This document shows, piece after piece, positions 53,409 to 62,595 of a DNA stretch of 64,000 nt. Within the stretch, counting starts at the first letter, position 1. The number at the start of each line of letters is the position of its first letter. The notes beneath the pieces were generated by a model, which did not search any database, was not told the origin of the DNA, and saw only the letters and a program-made list of their open reading frames with translations. The DNA is from Allobosea sp. LC85 (GTDB lineage Bacteria > Pseudomonadota > Alphaproteobacteria > Rhizobiales > Beijerinckiaceae): positions 62,001-126,000 of the forward strand of contig NZ_JPKG01000007.1 in the NCBI RefSeq assembly GCF_000735605.1, in the 5' to 3' direction. A program made the translations under genes and the position numbers.

Positions 53409-54433
53409 GAAGCTTTCCTTTCGCTCGCGCGGGCGGGCAGCCGCACTGCTTTCGCCTGCGCCTCCAGCGCCAGCCGGCAGACCGTGAAGGCGTGCTGCTG
53501 AGACATGGCGGTATCGGTCCTGCCGGCGATATCGGCGACCAGATTGCGGAAATAGGTCAGCGGCTCGCCGGAGGCATCGATATGGCGGGTGCCCTTGCCG
53601 TCGACGAGGAAGAGATGGTCGGTGCCCGGCCGGCCGGCGATATCGATATATTTGCGCAGCTCGATCGTGCCGTCCGTCCCGAGGATGGTCAGCCGCCCGT
53701 CGCCCCAGGTCGGAAGCCCGTCGGCGGTGAACCAGTCGACGCGGATATAGCCGCCGGCCTGCGGGCTGCGCAGCAGAATCTCGCCGAAATCCTCGAAATC
53801 CGGCAGCTCTGCGCTGCCGAAATGACCCGTTCCCGATGCAACGATGTCCGCATCGCGCGAACCGGTGAAGTGCAGGAACTGGTCGATCTGGTGCGAGGCA
53901 ATGTCGGTGAGGATGCCGCCGAAATAGCTTGGCTCGAAGAACCATGACGGCCGGATCGCGCGGTTGAGGCGATGCGGGCCGAGGCCCAGGGTCTGCACCA
54001 CGCGCCCGATCGCGCCGTCGGCGATGAGCTTGCCGGCGACGATCGTCGAGGGCACCAGGAAGCGCTCGGAGAAGCAGATCGAGAAGATCCGCCCGGTCCG
54101 GGCGACCGTCGCCTCGACATCGGCAAGCTGCGCGAAGGTCGTCACGCCCGGCTTGTCGACCATGACGTCCTTGCCGGCCTGCATTGCCCTGATCGCGATC
54201 GCAGCGCGCTCCGAGGGAATGGCGGCGCAGACGACGAGATCGATCGACGGATCCTCGATCAACCGGTCCGCGTCCATGGCCTGGAGTTGCGGAAAGCGCT
54301 CGCGGAAGCCCGCGAGGACACGCTCGTCACTGGTGCGCGGATCGAAGCCGGCGCAGACAGCGCCGGCTTCGAGGAGGCCTTCGACCATGTTGTAGATATG
54401 GCGGTGGTCGAGGCCGATGGCGGCAAAGCGCAT
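53405..54433 (-). CDS. Gfo/Idh/MocA-family oxidoreductase
   Basis: A 342-residue protein from the ATG at 54433, which is 1 bp after the stop of the solute-binding protein gene; an ATG at 54460 would overlap it. The Rossmann start, MRFAAIGLDHRHIYNMVEGL, has a His-rich loop in place of the classic GxGxxG. DVMVDKPGVTTFAQL has DKP instead of EKP, and GGILTDIASHQIDQFLHFTG is the substrate loop. It acts with the downstream oxidoreductase in the same operon, probably on one sugar pathway. Confidence 0.88.
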   Translation of the reverse strand: MRFAAIGLDHRHIYNMVEGLLEAGAVCAGFDPRTSDERVLAGFRERFPQLQAMDADRLIEDPSIDLVVCAAIPSERAAIAIRAMQAGKDVMVDKPGVTTFAQLADVEATVARTGRIFSICFSERFLVPSTIVAGKLIADGAIGRVVQTLGLGPHRLNRAIRPSWFFEPSYFGGILTDIASHQIDQFLHFTGSRDADIVASGTGHFGSAELPDFEDFGEILLRSPQAGGYIRVDWFTADGLPTWGDGRLTILGTDGTIELRKYIDIAGRPGTDHLFLVDGKGTRHIDASGEPLTYFRNLVADIAGRTDTAMSQQHAFTVCRLALEAQAKAVRLPARASERKAS

Positions 54434-54434
54434 G

Positions 54435-55625
54435 CTATTGCGGCGCCCCGTGACCGACACCGATCTCCTGGTCCCAGCGCCGGAAGGCGGCGACGAGCCG
54501 TTCCGGAGTCAGCGGCGGACGGGTCGGCAGCTTGGCGATCAGCTCGTCATAATGGGCCCGCCCGAACTCCTTGACGACGTCGCGGCTTTCCTGCGGCGCC
54601 ATCGCCAGCGTCACGCCCTTCACGGCCGGCCCGGGATAGAAATAGCCCTTGTCATAGGTGGCGGCCTGCGGCTCGGGCTTCAGCATGAACGACATCAGCG
54701 CCAGGATGACAGCGACCTTGGCCTCCGGCACGCCCTTGGGAATGCACATGAACTGGGTATCGGGAATCCAGTGGGTGTTCTCCAGCGCGAAGACCTCGGC
54801 CTCCTTCGGCACGATGCCGAGCACGCGGGGGTTGATGTCCCAGCCGAGCGTCGAGACGATGACGTCGCGGGTGCCTTCGCCGAGTTCCTTCATCGTCGCG
54901 GCCGTGCCGCCAGGGTAGTAGTCGATGCCGGTGCCGAGCTCCTTGAGATAGGCCCAGGTCTTGTCCCAGCCATTCATCGGATCGCTCGGATCCTTGTCGC
55001 CGAGGATGTAGGGCATGCCCTGGAGGAAGGTCCAGCCGGGACCGGAATTCAGCGGGCGGGCATAGGTCAAGCGCTTGGGATTGGCCTTCACATAGGCCAG
55101 CAGGTCGGCAGCCGTCTTGGGCACGGTCTTCAGGCGGGCTGGGATATACTCAAAAAGCGGTCCCGACGGCGAATAGACGACGGCGACACCTTCGTTCTGA
55201 CCGAAATTGCGCTGCATCATCAGCGCCTGCTCGTGATAGACCTCTTCGGCCTTCGGCAGTTGCGACGGGTAGGACTTCCAGACGTCGATCCACAGCCCTT
55301 GCTGGATGCCGTCCGACATCGCGCCCGGGCCCGTCAGCACGAGGTCGAGATCGACCCGGTTGGCCTGCTGCTGTGCCTTGAGCTTCGCCGGCAGTTCCGG
55401 CGAGGGCGCCCGCGAGAAGTTCACCCGCGAGATCAGTTTTGGGTTTTCCCTCACGAAGCGTTCGATCGAGGCCTGGGTCAGCTGCAGATTGCCGGCGACA
55501 TCGATGATGTTCAGCGCGACCGGGCTGGAGGGCAAGGGCAGGCCCTGGGCGAAGGCGCCCGTCGCCTGGAGAGCGGCAAGGCTGGCTGCTCCATGCAGCA
55601 CGCCGCGGCGTGTGATTTCGGTCAT
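54435..55625 (-). CDS. Tat-exported extracellular solute-binding protein, paralog 2
   Basis: A 396-residue paralog of the gene at 51032. The Tat signal is TRRGVLHGAASLAALQATGA. Shared blocks include QGMPYILGDKDPSDPMNGWD and WDINPRVLGIVPKEAEV. It heads an operon with two Gfo/Idh/MocA genes. A symmetric TGTA...TACA site lies 65 bp upstream. No transporter subunits accompany it. Confidence 0.88.
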   Translation of the reverse strand: MTEITRRGVLHGAASLAALQATGAFAQGLPLPSSPVALNIIDVAGNLQLTQASIERFVRENPKLISRVNFSRAPSPELPAKLKAQQQANRVDLDLVLTGPGAMSDGIQQGLWIDVWKSYPSQLPKAEEVYHEQALMMQRNFGQNEGVAVVYSPSGPLFEYIPARLKTVPKTAADLLAYVKANPKRLTYARPLNSGPGWTFLQGMPYILGDKDPSDPMNGWDKTWAYLKELGTGIDYYPGGTAATMKELGEGTRDVIVSTLGWDINPRVLGIVPKEAEVFALENTHWIPDTQFMCIPKGVPEAKVAVILALMSFMLKPEPQAATYDKGYFYPGPAVKGVTLAMAPQESRDVVKEFGRAHYDELIAKLPTRPPLTPERLVAAFRRWDQEIGVGHGAPQ

Positions 55626-55689
55626 GGTCTCTCCCTGGATAGGCCTGCTATCCGCGCAACCCGACCGGCCGCGCGCCGAGGCCTTAACA

Positions 55690-55703
55690 TGTATACTAGT
55701 ACA
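55690..55703. promoter_or_regulatory. Candidate operator upstream of the solute-binding protein operon
   Basis: TGTATACTAGTACA has symmetric ends (TGTA/TACA) in an AT-rich patch 65-78 bp before the start at 55625. It resembles GntR- or LacI-type sites in size, but no such regulator is in the window; the ROK repressor's dyad is different. Confidence 0.4.
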
Positions 55704-55896
55704 CCAATCCAGGGCCGACTAGCGGATGGAGCTGGACCTTAAGGAGGGGGACGGCTTCGCGGAGAGCATGGCGGCGCGCAGGCAGCCCCGAGGCTGACTG
55801 ATCGTCGGATCGTGACGATCGCGGGTCGGCGGCGGCCGGCTCAGAGCACCGGCGCCTGGCTTTCCGCGATTATGTCCCGGCCGTTAGCAGGTGATC

Positions 55897-57390
55897 TCAC
55901 GTTTCTCCGACATAGCGTCGGCGCAGATGCGCCTTAAACACTCCGGCATCGAGCGGGCGGCCGGTGGCGCGGGTCAGCAACTCGTCTGTCTCGTGGAGCG
56001 AGCCCTGGCTGTGGATGTTGGTTCGCAACCAGTCGAGGAGCGGTGAGAAGTCGCCGCCTCCGATGGCGGGCAGGATCTCGGGCTGGGCCCGGCAGGCCGC
56101 ATCGAAGATCTGCGCCGCCGTCATCGCGCCGAGCGTATAGGTCGGAAAATAGCCCCAGCCGCCGCTCGGCCAATGCACGTCCTGCAAGCAGCCGAGCCGG
56201 TCGTCCGGCGGCGTGATCCCGAGCAACTGCCGCATCTGCTCGTTCCAGGCCGAGGGCAGCTCCGAGAGCGGCATCGCGTCCGCGATCAGGGCCTGTTCCA
56301 GCCGGTAGCGCAGGATGACATGGGCGGGATAAGTGACCTCGTCGGCATCGACGCGAATGAAGCCCGGCTGGACCCGCGTCGCATTGCGCCACAGCGCCTC
56401 GGCTTCCCAGCCCGGTCCGCTCGCGCCAAAGGCCTCCCGCATCAGCGGTGCGGCGAAGCTCATGAACTCGGGGCTGCGGCAGGCCTGCATCTCGATCAGC
56501 AGCGACTGGCTCTCGTGCAGGCTCATGCCGCGCGCATGGCTGACCGGCTGGCTCAACCAGGTCTGCGGGCGGCCCTGCTCGTAAAGGGCATGGCCGGTCT
56601 CGTGCAGCACGCCCATCAGGGCCTTGGTGAAGTCGCCTTCATCATAGCGGGTGGTGATACGGACATCATTGTCGGCGCCCCCGCAGAAAGGATGCGTCGA
56701 GATGTCGAGCCGGCCGCGTTCGAAATCATAGCCGAGCGCCGCCATCATCTTCAGGCCCAGCGCGCGCTGCGCCGCGATCGGAAAGGGCCCTTCCAGTCTC
56801 GGGGCCGGAGATCGCCTGGCCTGTGCTGCCAACGCCTCCTGCGTGAACCCGGGCAGGAAGGCGGCGAGGTCGTCGAACAGCCCGTCGATCCGCTGCGAGC
56901 GGCCGCCGGGCTCGTAATCATTCAGCAGCGCATCATAGGGCGAGAGCCCGAGCCGCTCGCCCTTGGCCCGCCCGATCTCGCGCTGAAGCTTGAGCACCTC
57001 GGCGAGAAAGGGCAGCAGTCCGGCAAAATCGGAATCGACCCGGGCTTGGCGCCAGCGCATCTCACAAGCCGAAACCGCCTTGCTCGATGCCTCGACCAGG
57101 TCGCTGGGCACCGCCGTCTCGACCGTCCAGCTGCGCCGGATCTCACGCAGATTGGCCTGCTCCCAGGCGCCAAGCGCCGTATCGGCCTCGGCTGCGGCCA
57201 GCCAGTCGCCGATCCGGGGCTCGGTGACCATGCCGTGGCGCAGCACATGCAGCAACGCCATGCTGTCGGCCCGCGTATCGGCCGCTCCCTTCGGCATCAT
57301 CGCGTCATTGTCCCATTGGAGGATACCGATGGCATTGGACAGGGCGGCGACGCGGCCGAAATGGGCGGAAAGCTCGGCATAGGCAGTCAT
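55897..57390 (-). CDS. Carboxypeptidase Taq (M32 metallopeptidase)
   Basis: A 497-residue cytoplasmic zinc carboxypeptidase. The metal-binding motif is MGVLHETGHALYEQGRP (HETGH at 263-267), followed by HESQSLLIEMQACRS with the third ligand Glu. The N-terminal ILQWDNDAMMPKGAADTRAD is typical of the family. It removes C-terminal residues from short peptides. I use the ATG at 57390; another at 57405 is possible. It lies alone between operons. Confidence 0.92.
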   Translation of the reverse strand: MTAYAELSAHFGRVAALSNAIGILQWDNDAMMPKGAADTRADSMALLHVLRHGMVTEPRIGDWLAAAEADTALGAWEQANLREIRRSWTVETAVPSDLVEASSKAVSACEMRWRQARVDSDFAGLLPFLAEVLKLQREIGRAKGERLGLSPYDALLNDYEPGGRSQRIDGLFDDLAAFLPGFTQEALAAQARRSPAPRLEGPFPIAAQRALGLKMMAALGYDFERGRLDISTHPFCGGADNDVRITTRYDEGDFTKALMGVLHETGHALYEQGRPQTWLSQPVSHARGMSLHESQSLLIEMQACRSPEFMSFAAPLMREAFGASGPGWEAEALWRNATRVQPGFIRVDADEVTYPAHVILRYRLEQALIADAMPLSELPSAWNEQMRQLLGITPPDDRLGCLQDVHWPSGGWGYFPTYTLGAMTAAQIFDAACRAQPEILPAIGGGDFSPLLDWLRTNIHSQGSLHETDELLTRATGRPLDAGVFKAHLRRRYVGET

Positions 57391-57514
57391 GGCGGAAACT
57401 CGCAATCCGGTAGCCGTAGAGGGCAGGGCGCAAAGTGGTGCGTCATTCCCGCGGCTTGATCAAGCACGCGGGAGCGGACGGCGCCTTGCGGTCCGGGACT
57501 GCGGGAGGCCAGCC

Positions 57515-59053
57515 TCACGTCGCGGGGGCGATACGTGCGTCCGCGGTCGTGGTCATGAAGGCGTCCAGTGTCCGGGCCCCGGCCTCCGACAGCCTCAGGC
57601 CGAGCTTGCTCCGGCGCCAGAGCACATCCTCGGCCCTCTCGGCCCATTCCGCGCGCATGAGATAGCGGACTTCGCGTTCGTAGAGATCGGCACCGAAATG
57701 CTGGCCAAGATCAGCGAGCGAGCCTGCGCCATCAAGGATGTCGCGGGCCCTGGTGCCGTAGGCACGGGCGAGCCGGGTGACCGTCTCGCGCGGCAGCCAC
57801 GGATGCGCGGCACCGAGCGAGGCGACGAGCGTATCGAAGCCGGTGACCGGAAAGTCGCCGCCCGGCAAGGGGTCGCGGATTGTCCAGCTGGGCTGCTTGG
57901 CCCAGCCCGCATGCGGCGCCAGGCGCTCGATCGCAGCTTCCGCCAGCCGGCGATAGGTGGTGATCTTCCCGCCGAACACAGACAGCAGCGGTGCCTCCCT
58001 TTCGGGCGCGTCAAGTGTCAGGACGTAATCGCGCGTTGCCTCCTGGGCCATCGAGGTGCCGTCGTCATAGAGCGGGCGGACGCCGGAATAGGTCCAGACT
58101 ACTCCATCACGCGTCACCGGCTGCTTGAAATACTCGCTTGCCGCCGTGCAGAGATAGTCGATCTCCTCGGCCGTGGCCGAAGCGGTCGCCGGGTCGCCGT
58201 GGTAGTCGCGGTCGGTCGTGCCGATCAGCGTGAAGTCGCGCTCATAGGGAATGGCGAAGACGATCCGGCCGTCGGAGTTCTGGAAGATATAGCAGCGATC
58301 ATGCTCGTAGAGCTTGCGCACCACGATATGGCTGCCCTGGACCATGCGCACGGCGGCCTGCGTGTTCGAGCGGACGATGCCGCTCAGCACCTGCCCGACC
58401 CAGGGGCCGGCCGCGTTCACCAGGGATTTGGCGCGGACGCTGTTGCGCACGCCGTCGCGCACGGTGGTGATCCGCCAAGTGTCGCCGTCGCGCTCGGCAT
58501 GGAGCACCTTCGTGCGCGTGTGGATCTCCGCGCCGCGCGCTGCCGCGTCGGCTGCGTTCAACACGACGAGCCGCGAATCCTCGACCCAGCAATCCGAGTA
58601 TTCGAAGGCCTTCACCAACCCCGGCTTCAGCGGCTGGCCCTGTGGGGCTTGCCGGAGGTCGATGGTGCTGGTCGGCGGCAGGAGCTTTCGGCCGCCAATA
58701 TGGTCATAGAGGAAGAGGCCAAGCCGCAGCAGCCAGGCCGGGCGCAGGCCCTTATGATGCGGCAGCACGAAACGCAGCGGTCGGATGATGTGTGGCGCGA
58801 GCTGCCAGAGCACCTCGCGCTCCATCAGCGCCTCGCGCACCAGCCGGAACTTGTAGTGCTCGAGATAGCGCAGCCCACCATGGATCAGCTTGGTCGAGGC
58901 CGAGGAGGTGGCGCTGGCGAGGTCATTCTGTTCGAACAGGACGACAGAGGCGCCGCGGCCGGAGGCGTCGCGTGCGATGCCGCAGCCATTCACGCCACCG
59001 CCGATGATCGCGAGATCATATGGCTGGGCAGCATTTTCGGGAACGGCGGTCAC
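57515..59053 (-). CDS. glpD: Glycerol-3-phosphate dehydrogenase (FAD)
   Basis: A 512-residue membrane-associated flavoenzyme that passes electrons from glycerol-3-phosphate to quinone. The FAD motif is YDLAIIGGGVNGCGIARDAS, and SSASTKLIHGGLRYLEHYKF and GKITTYRRLAEAAIERL are typical GlpD. The GTG at 59053 has GGAGAG 5 nt upstream; the frame is open 40 codons further, but that part contains the GlpR operator. Repression by GlpR is likely. Confidence 0.95.
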   Translation of the reverse strand: MTAVPENAAQPYDLAIIGGGVNGCGIARDASGRGASVVLFEQNDLASATSSASTKLIHGGLRYLEHYKFRLVREALMEREVLWQLAPHIIRPLRFVLPHHKGLRPAWLLRLGLFLYDHIGGRKLLPPTSTIDLRQAPQGQPLKPGLVKAFEYSDCWVEDSRLVVLNAADAAARGAEIHTRTKVLHAERDGDTWRITTVRDGVRNSVRAKSLVNAAGPWVGQVLSGIVRSNTQAAVRMVQGSHIVVRKLYEHDRCYIFQNSDGRIVFAIPYERDFTLIGTTDRDYHGDPATASATAEEIDYLCTAASEYFKQPVTRDGVVWTYSGVRPLYDDGTSMAQEATRDYVLTLDAPEREAPLLSVFGGKITTYRRLAEAAIERLAPHAGWAKQPSWTIRDPLPGGDFPVTGFDTLVASLGAAHPWLPRETVTRLARAYGTRARDILDGAGSLADLGQHFGADLYEREVRYLMRAEWAERAEDVLWRRSKLGLRLSEAGARTLDAFMTTTADARIAPAT

Positions 59054-59092
59054 GGCTTCTCTCCGGCTGACGGGGGGCGGATTCAGGTGGAA

Positions 59093-59138
59093 TTTCGTTT
59101 TTAGGATGATTTTTGAATAGGTGAACCTAAAAACGAAA
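59093..59138. promoter_or_regulatory. Probable GlpR operator of glpD
   Basis: TTTCGTTTTTAGG (59093-59105) and CCTAAAAACGAAA (59126-59138) are perfect 13-bp inverse complements, 20 bp apart. They lie 40-85 bp upstream of the glpD start. TTTCG-based repeats are typical of DeoR-family GlpR sites in alphaproteobacteria. Confidence 0.75.
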
Positions 59139-59197
59139 GCAATGGCCCGGCCAGCGAAGCCAGGCGAGCGCACGTCAGGCGGGCGTGCTGACGCCGT

Positions 59198-59974
59198 TCA
59201 ATCCCGGCGGCCGACTTCGACGAGTTGGACGGCTTCACCTTTGCACAGGGTTCGCAGTCCGGGTGAGGGCAGTTCGTCGGTGACGAAGACGTCGACCTCG
59301 GAAAGATGTCCGATGCGGATCGGGGCCGCCCGCTCCAGCTTCAGCCGGTCGGCGACCAGCATCACCCGACGCGCATTGTCGATGATCGCGCGTGAAATCT
59401 TGACCTCCCGGAAGTCGAAATCGAGCAGCGCGCCGTCCTCGTCGATGGCCGAGGCGCCGATCACGGCATAATCGACCTTGAACTGGCTGATGAAATCAGC
59501 CGTGCTCGAGCCGATCAGCCCGCCATCCGTGCGCCGGACCGGCCCTCCAGCCAACACCACGTCGATCCTGGGCTGCCGGTACAGCAGCGTGGCGACATTC
59601 AGGTTGTTGGTGATGACCATCAGGCCCTCATGCTGCATCAGGGCGCGCGCGACCTCCTCGGTCGTGGTGCCGATATTGATGAAGAGCGAGGCGTTGTTTG
59701 GAATCAGCCGGGCAGCCGCTTCGCCGATGGCGCGCTTTTCAGCCTGCGCGATGAAGCGGCGGGCCTCATACGCGACGTTCTCGACTCCCGAAGCGATAAC
59801 GGCGCCACCATGGATGCGCGTCATCAGCCTGCGGTCGCAAAGCTCGTTGAGATCCTTGCGAATGGTCTGCGGGCTCACGTCGAAGCGAGCTGCCAGCTCG
59901 TCGACGCCGACCTTTCCCTGCAGTCGCGCGGTGGCCAGAATCTCGGTCTGCCGAGGGGTGCTGAGCTGATCCAT
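59198..59974 (-). CDS. glpR: DeoR-family regulator of glycerol-3-phosphate metabolism
   Basis: A 258-residue repressor. The helix-turn-helix is VDELAARFDVSPQTIRKDLN with the conserved RIHGGAV wing. The sugar-phosphate domain (DeoRC) has SLFINIGTTTEEVARAL and VVLAGGPVRRTDGGLIG. It lies upstream of glpD on the same strand, and the inverted repeat between them is the likely binding site. Position and motifs fit GlpR, with glycerol-3-phosphate as inducer. The 282 bp upstream hold nothing recognised. Confidence 0.9.
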   Translation of the reverse strand: MDQLSTPRQTEILATARLQGKVGVDELAARFDVSPQTIRKDLNELCDRRLMTRIHGGAVIASGVENVAYEARRFIAQAEKRAIGEAAARLIPNNASLFINIGTTTEEVARALMQHEGLMVITNNLNVATLLYRQPRIDVVLAGGPVRRTDGGLIGSSTADFISQFKVDYAVIGASAIDEDGALLDFDFREVKISRAIIDNARRVMLVADRLKLERAAPIRIGHLSEVDVFVTDELPSPGLRTLCKGEAVQLVEVGRRD

Positions 59975-60256
59975 GGGCCCGTTGTCGCCAGCGTGATTGC
60001 GATTGGCTTTCAGTTTGCAACAGAATCACGCAAAATGTGAATAGCTGATTGCGCTGCGCCGGCCGCGCTATGGCAGATCAGCGATATCGCCGAGGAAGCG
60101 CCGAAAGTGACTGGTCCGGCATCAGGATGCCGATACTGACGCCTGATAGGTTCTCCTTCGCGGCATCGCCGCTCCGATGGCCTGCCGGGCACGCTGCTTC
60201 AGGCGTTGCCCACCGCTCATTGATCGAGGCGCGACCGAGTGGCCTCAGATCTCCAT

Positions 60257-61522
60257 TCAGCCGCGATCGGTGAAGCGTTCGGCGGCGTAGGGACGCGGGT
60301 CGGTGAACGGTTCTTCGCCGGTCATCATTTCCCCGAGCAGGCGCCCCGTGACGGGCCCGAGCGTAAAGCCGTGATGGGCGTGGCCGAAGGTGAACCAGAG
60401 CCCGTCATGCCGCGGCGCCTTGCCGATGATCGGCTTCATGTCGGGCAGGCACGGACGCGCCCCGCGCCAGGGTGCGGGATCGATCGCCTTGCCGAGCGGG
60501 AAGATGCGCCGTGCGATCTGCTCCGCCTGCTTCATCTGCCGCATATCGGACGGGGCGTCGCGGGCGGCGAGTTCGATGCCTGTGGTCAGGCGGATGCCGC
60601 GCATCATCGGCGACAGCACGAAGCCGGCCTCCGCATCGCAGATCGGGTGGTTCAGCACAGCGTTGCCCTGTGCCTCATAATGCATGTGGTACCCGCGCTT
60701 GTAGGCGAGCGGGAAACGGTAGCCGAAACGTCGGCAGAGATCGTCCGACCAGGGACCAAGCGCGACGACGGCCGCGCCGGCGCGGTGCCGCGCGCGCGGC
60801 GTGGCGATCGTCCAGGCGGCACCTTCCTGTTCCAGGCCATTGGCATCGCCGGTCACGAGCTCGCCGCCACGCGCCGTAAAGAGATTTGCATAGGCGCGCG
60901 TCACGGCGCCGGGGTCACTGACGGTGACAGGGTCGCGCCAGTGTAGCGCACCGGCGATATCGCCCTGCAGGGAAGGCTCCCTGCGTCCGAGTGCCTGGCT
61001 GTCGAGGACGTCATAGGACAGTTGGAACGGACCGAGCTCGGCCGCGCTTTCGGCCGCGCGTTCGAAACTGCGAACCGAGCGGTAGTACTCGATCCAGCCC
61101 TCGCGACGCATCAGCGGCTCGACCTCGGCCGGACCCGCGAAATGCTCGTGTTCGCCGATGCAGCGCTCGATCAGCGGCAGCATCTCCCGGGCGGCGCGGT
61201 TCAGCCGTTCACTTGCCGAGTTCCACCAGTAGCGGGCGAGCCAGGGCAGGATGCGCGCCAGAAAATCCGGCTGATAGCGCACCGCGACCGAGCGGTTCGA
61301 GGCATAGGCCAGGATCGTGGTCAGGTCCCGCGGGAAGGCATAGGGGATCACCGAGGAGCGCTCGATCAGGCCGGCATTGCCGTGGCTGGTTTCGGCACCG
61401 GGCAGGCCCTTGTCGATCAGCGTGACCGCGCGGCCCCGGGCCTGCAGATGCAGCGCCACGCTGACTCCGACGATGCCCGCGCCCAGCACGATGACGTCGG
61501 ATTGCTTGATCGTTTGGCCCAT
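60257..61522 (-). CDS. DadA-like FAD-dependent D-amino-acid oxidoreductase
   Basis: A 421-residue flavoprotein of the DAO family. The FAD site is SDVIVLGAGIVGVSVALHLQ. LGPWSDDLCRRFGYRFPLAY and PWRGARPCLPDMKPIIGKAP, with GLWFTFGHAHHGFTLGP near the end, resemble D-amino acid dehydrogenase small subunit (DadA). It is divergent from an RpiR regulator and a peptide/opine binding protein, suggesting uptake and oxidation of a D-amino acid or opine. Exact substrate unknown. Confidence 0.88.
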   Translation of the reverse strand: MGQTIKQSDVIVLGAGIVGVSVALHLQARGRAVTLIDKGLPGAETSHGNAGLIERSSVIPYAFPRDLTTILAYASNRSVAVRYQPDFLARILPWLARYWWNSASERLNRAAREMLPLIERCIGEHEHFAGPAEVEPLMRREGWIEYYRSVRSFERAAESAAELGPFQLSYDVLDSQALGRREPSLQGDIAGALHWRDPVTVSDPGAVTRAYANLFTARGGELVTGDANGLEQEGAAWTIATPRARHRAGAAVVALGPWSDDLCRRFGYRFPLAYKRGYHMHYEAQGNAVLNHPICDAEAGFVLSPMMRGIRLTTGIELAARDAPSDMRQMKQAEQIARRIFPLGKAIDPAPWRGARPCLPDMKPIIGKAPRHDGLWFTFGHAHHGFTLGPVTGRLLGEMMTGEEPFTDPRPYAAERFTDRG

Positions 61523-61635
61523 CGCTCCTCGGCGGCATCAGTCGCGTCGCGCTCGACCCAGTTGGCAGCCGACCTGTTCGAGAAGCCTCATATTTCGGCA
61601 ATATGCAAGAAAAGAAAAATCGTTTGACACCATGA

Positions 61636-61649
61636 AAGAAAAATTTCTT
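61636..61649. promoter_or_regulatory. Probable RpiR operator
   Basis: AAGAAAAATTTCTT (61636-61649) is a dyad with AAGAAA/TTTCTT arms; a related AAGAAAAGAAAAAT lies at 61607-61620. Both fall in the spacer between the oxidase start (61522) and the RpiR start (61676), where a regulator of both would bind. Confidence 0.5.
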
Positions 61650-61675
61650 GATTGCGCCATCAACCGGGCAAACCC

Positions 61676-62554
61676 ATGACCCAGACGCTGCGCCAGAGAT
61701 TGCAGGCTTGCCTTGAGGACGGCTCCAAGGCCGACAAGGCGCTGGCGAGCTACATGCTGGCACGCCTGAGCAGCGTGCCCTTCGAGACCGCTGGCAGCCT
61801 GGCCGAGAAGGTCGAGGTCAGCGAGCCGACGGTTGGGCGCTTCTGCCGTTCGCTCGGCTACAAGAGCTTCAAGGATCTCAAGGAGCAGCTCAGGCAGGAT
61901 ATCGGCGATCGGCCCTGGCTGATCAGCGACCGCCTGCGCGATTTCCAGCAGCGCAGCCTGGCCGGCGAGGACCAGCTCGCCCGCGGCCTGCAGCTCGAGA
62001 TCTCCGGGCTGGTGGCCATCTACGAGCTGGCCCAGACGGATGAATGGAAGCGGGTCGCCAGGCGGCTCGCCGCGGCCTCGGCTGTCTATGTCACGGGGTT
62101 CCAGACCGAACGGGGCCTCGCCCAGTATCTCGCCAATCAGCTGCAATATCTGCGCGAGGGCGTCCATCTGGTCGACCTTGCGGGAGGAAATTTCGCCGAG
62201 CTGCTGCTCTCGGGCGGGCCGTCGCCCTGTCTCGTGATCTTCGAGGCCCGCCGCTATTCGCGCATGGCCAAGCTCCTGGCCCGCGAGGCGAAGCAGGCCG
62301 GCATCCGGACCACGCTCGTGACCGACGCGTTCTGCGACTGGGGCCGGGACCTCGTCGACGAAGTGCTCGTGGTCTCGACCGAGTTCAACCAGTTCTGGGA
62401 CTCGACCGCGCAGATGGCGAGCCTCGGCAGTCTCCTGGTCAACAGCGTCTTCGTCGAGCTCGGCCCGTCCGTCGAGGAGCGCTTGAACAGGATGGCGACG
62501 CTTTACGGCCGATTCACGGGGCATGTGGGGGATGGTTCAGGCCCCGTCGAGTGA
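61676..62554 (+). CDS. RpiR/MurR-family transcriptional regulator
   Basis: A 292-residue regulator. The N-terminal HTH_6 domain (KALASYMLARLSSVPFETAG, VSEPTVGRFCRSLGYKSF) is followed by an SIS domain (VYVTGFQTERGLAQYLANQL, then CLVIFEARRYSRMAKLLARE). SIS domains bind phosphosugars, but members next to amino-acid genes also occur. The ATG at 61676 is used. It lies 41 bp before the binding protein gene and is divergent from the oxidase. Confidence 0.9.
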   Translation: MTQTLRQRLQACLEDGSKADKALASYMLARLSSVPFETAGSLAEKVEVSEPTVGRFCRSLGYKSFKDLKEQLRQDIGDRPWLISDRLRDFQQRSLAGEDQLARGLQLEISGLVAIYELAQTDEWKRVARRLAAASAVYVTGFQTERGLAQYLANQLQYLREGVHLVDLAGGNFAELLLSGGPSPCLVIFEARRYSRMAKLLAREAKQAGIRTTLVTDAFCDWGRDLVDEVLVVSTEFNQFWDSTAQMASLGSLLVNSVFVELGPSVEERLNRMATLYGRFTGHVGDGSGPVE

Positions 62555-62595
62555 ACGAAGACCCATCAGCAATCAAAAAAGAGGGGAATGGCGTC

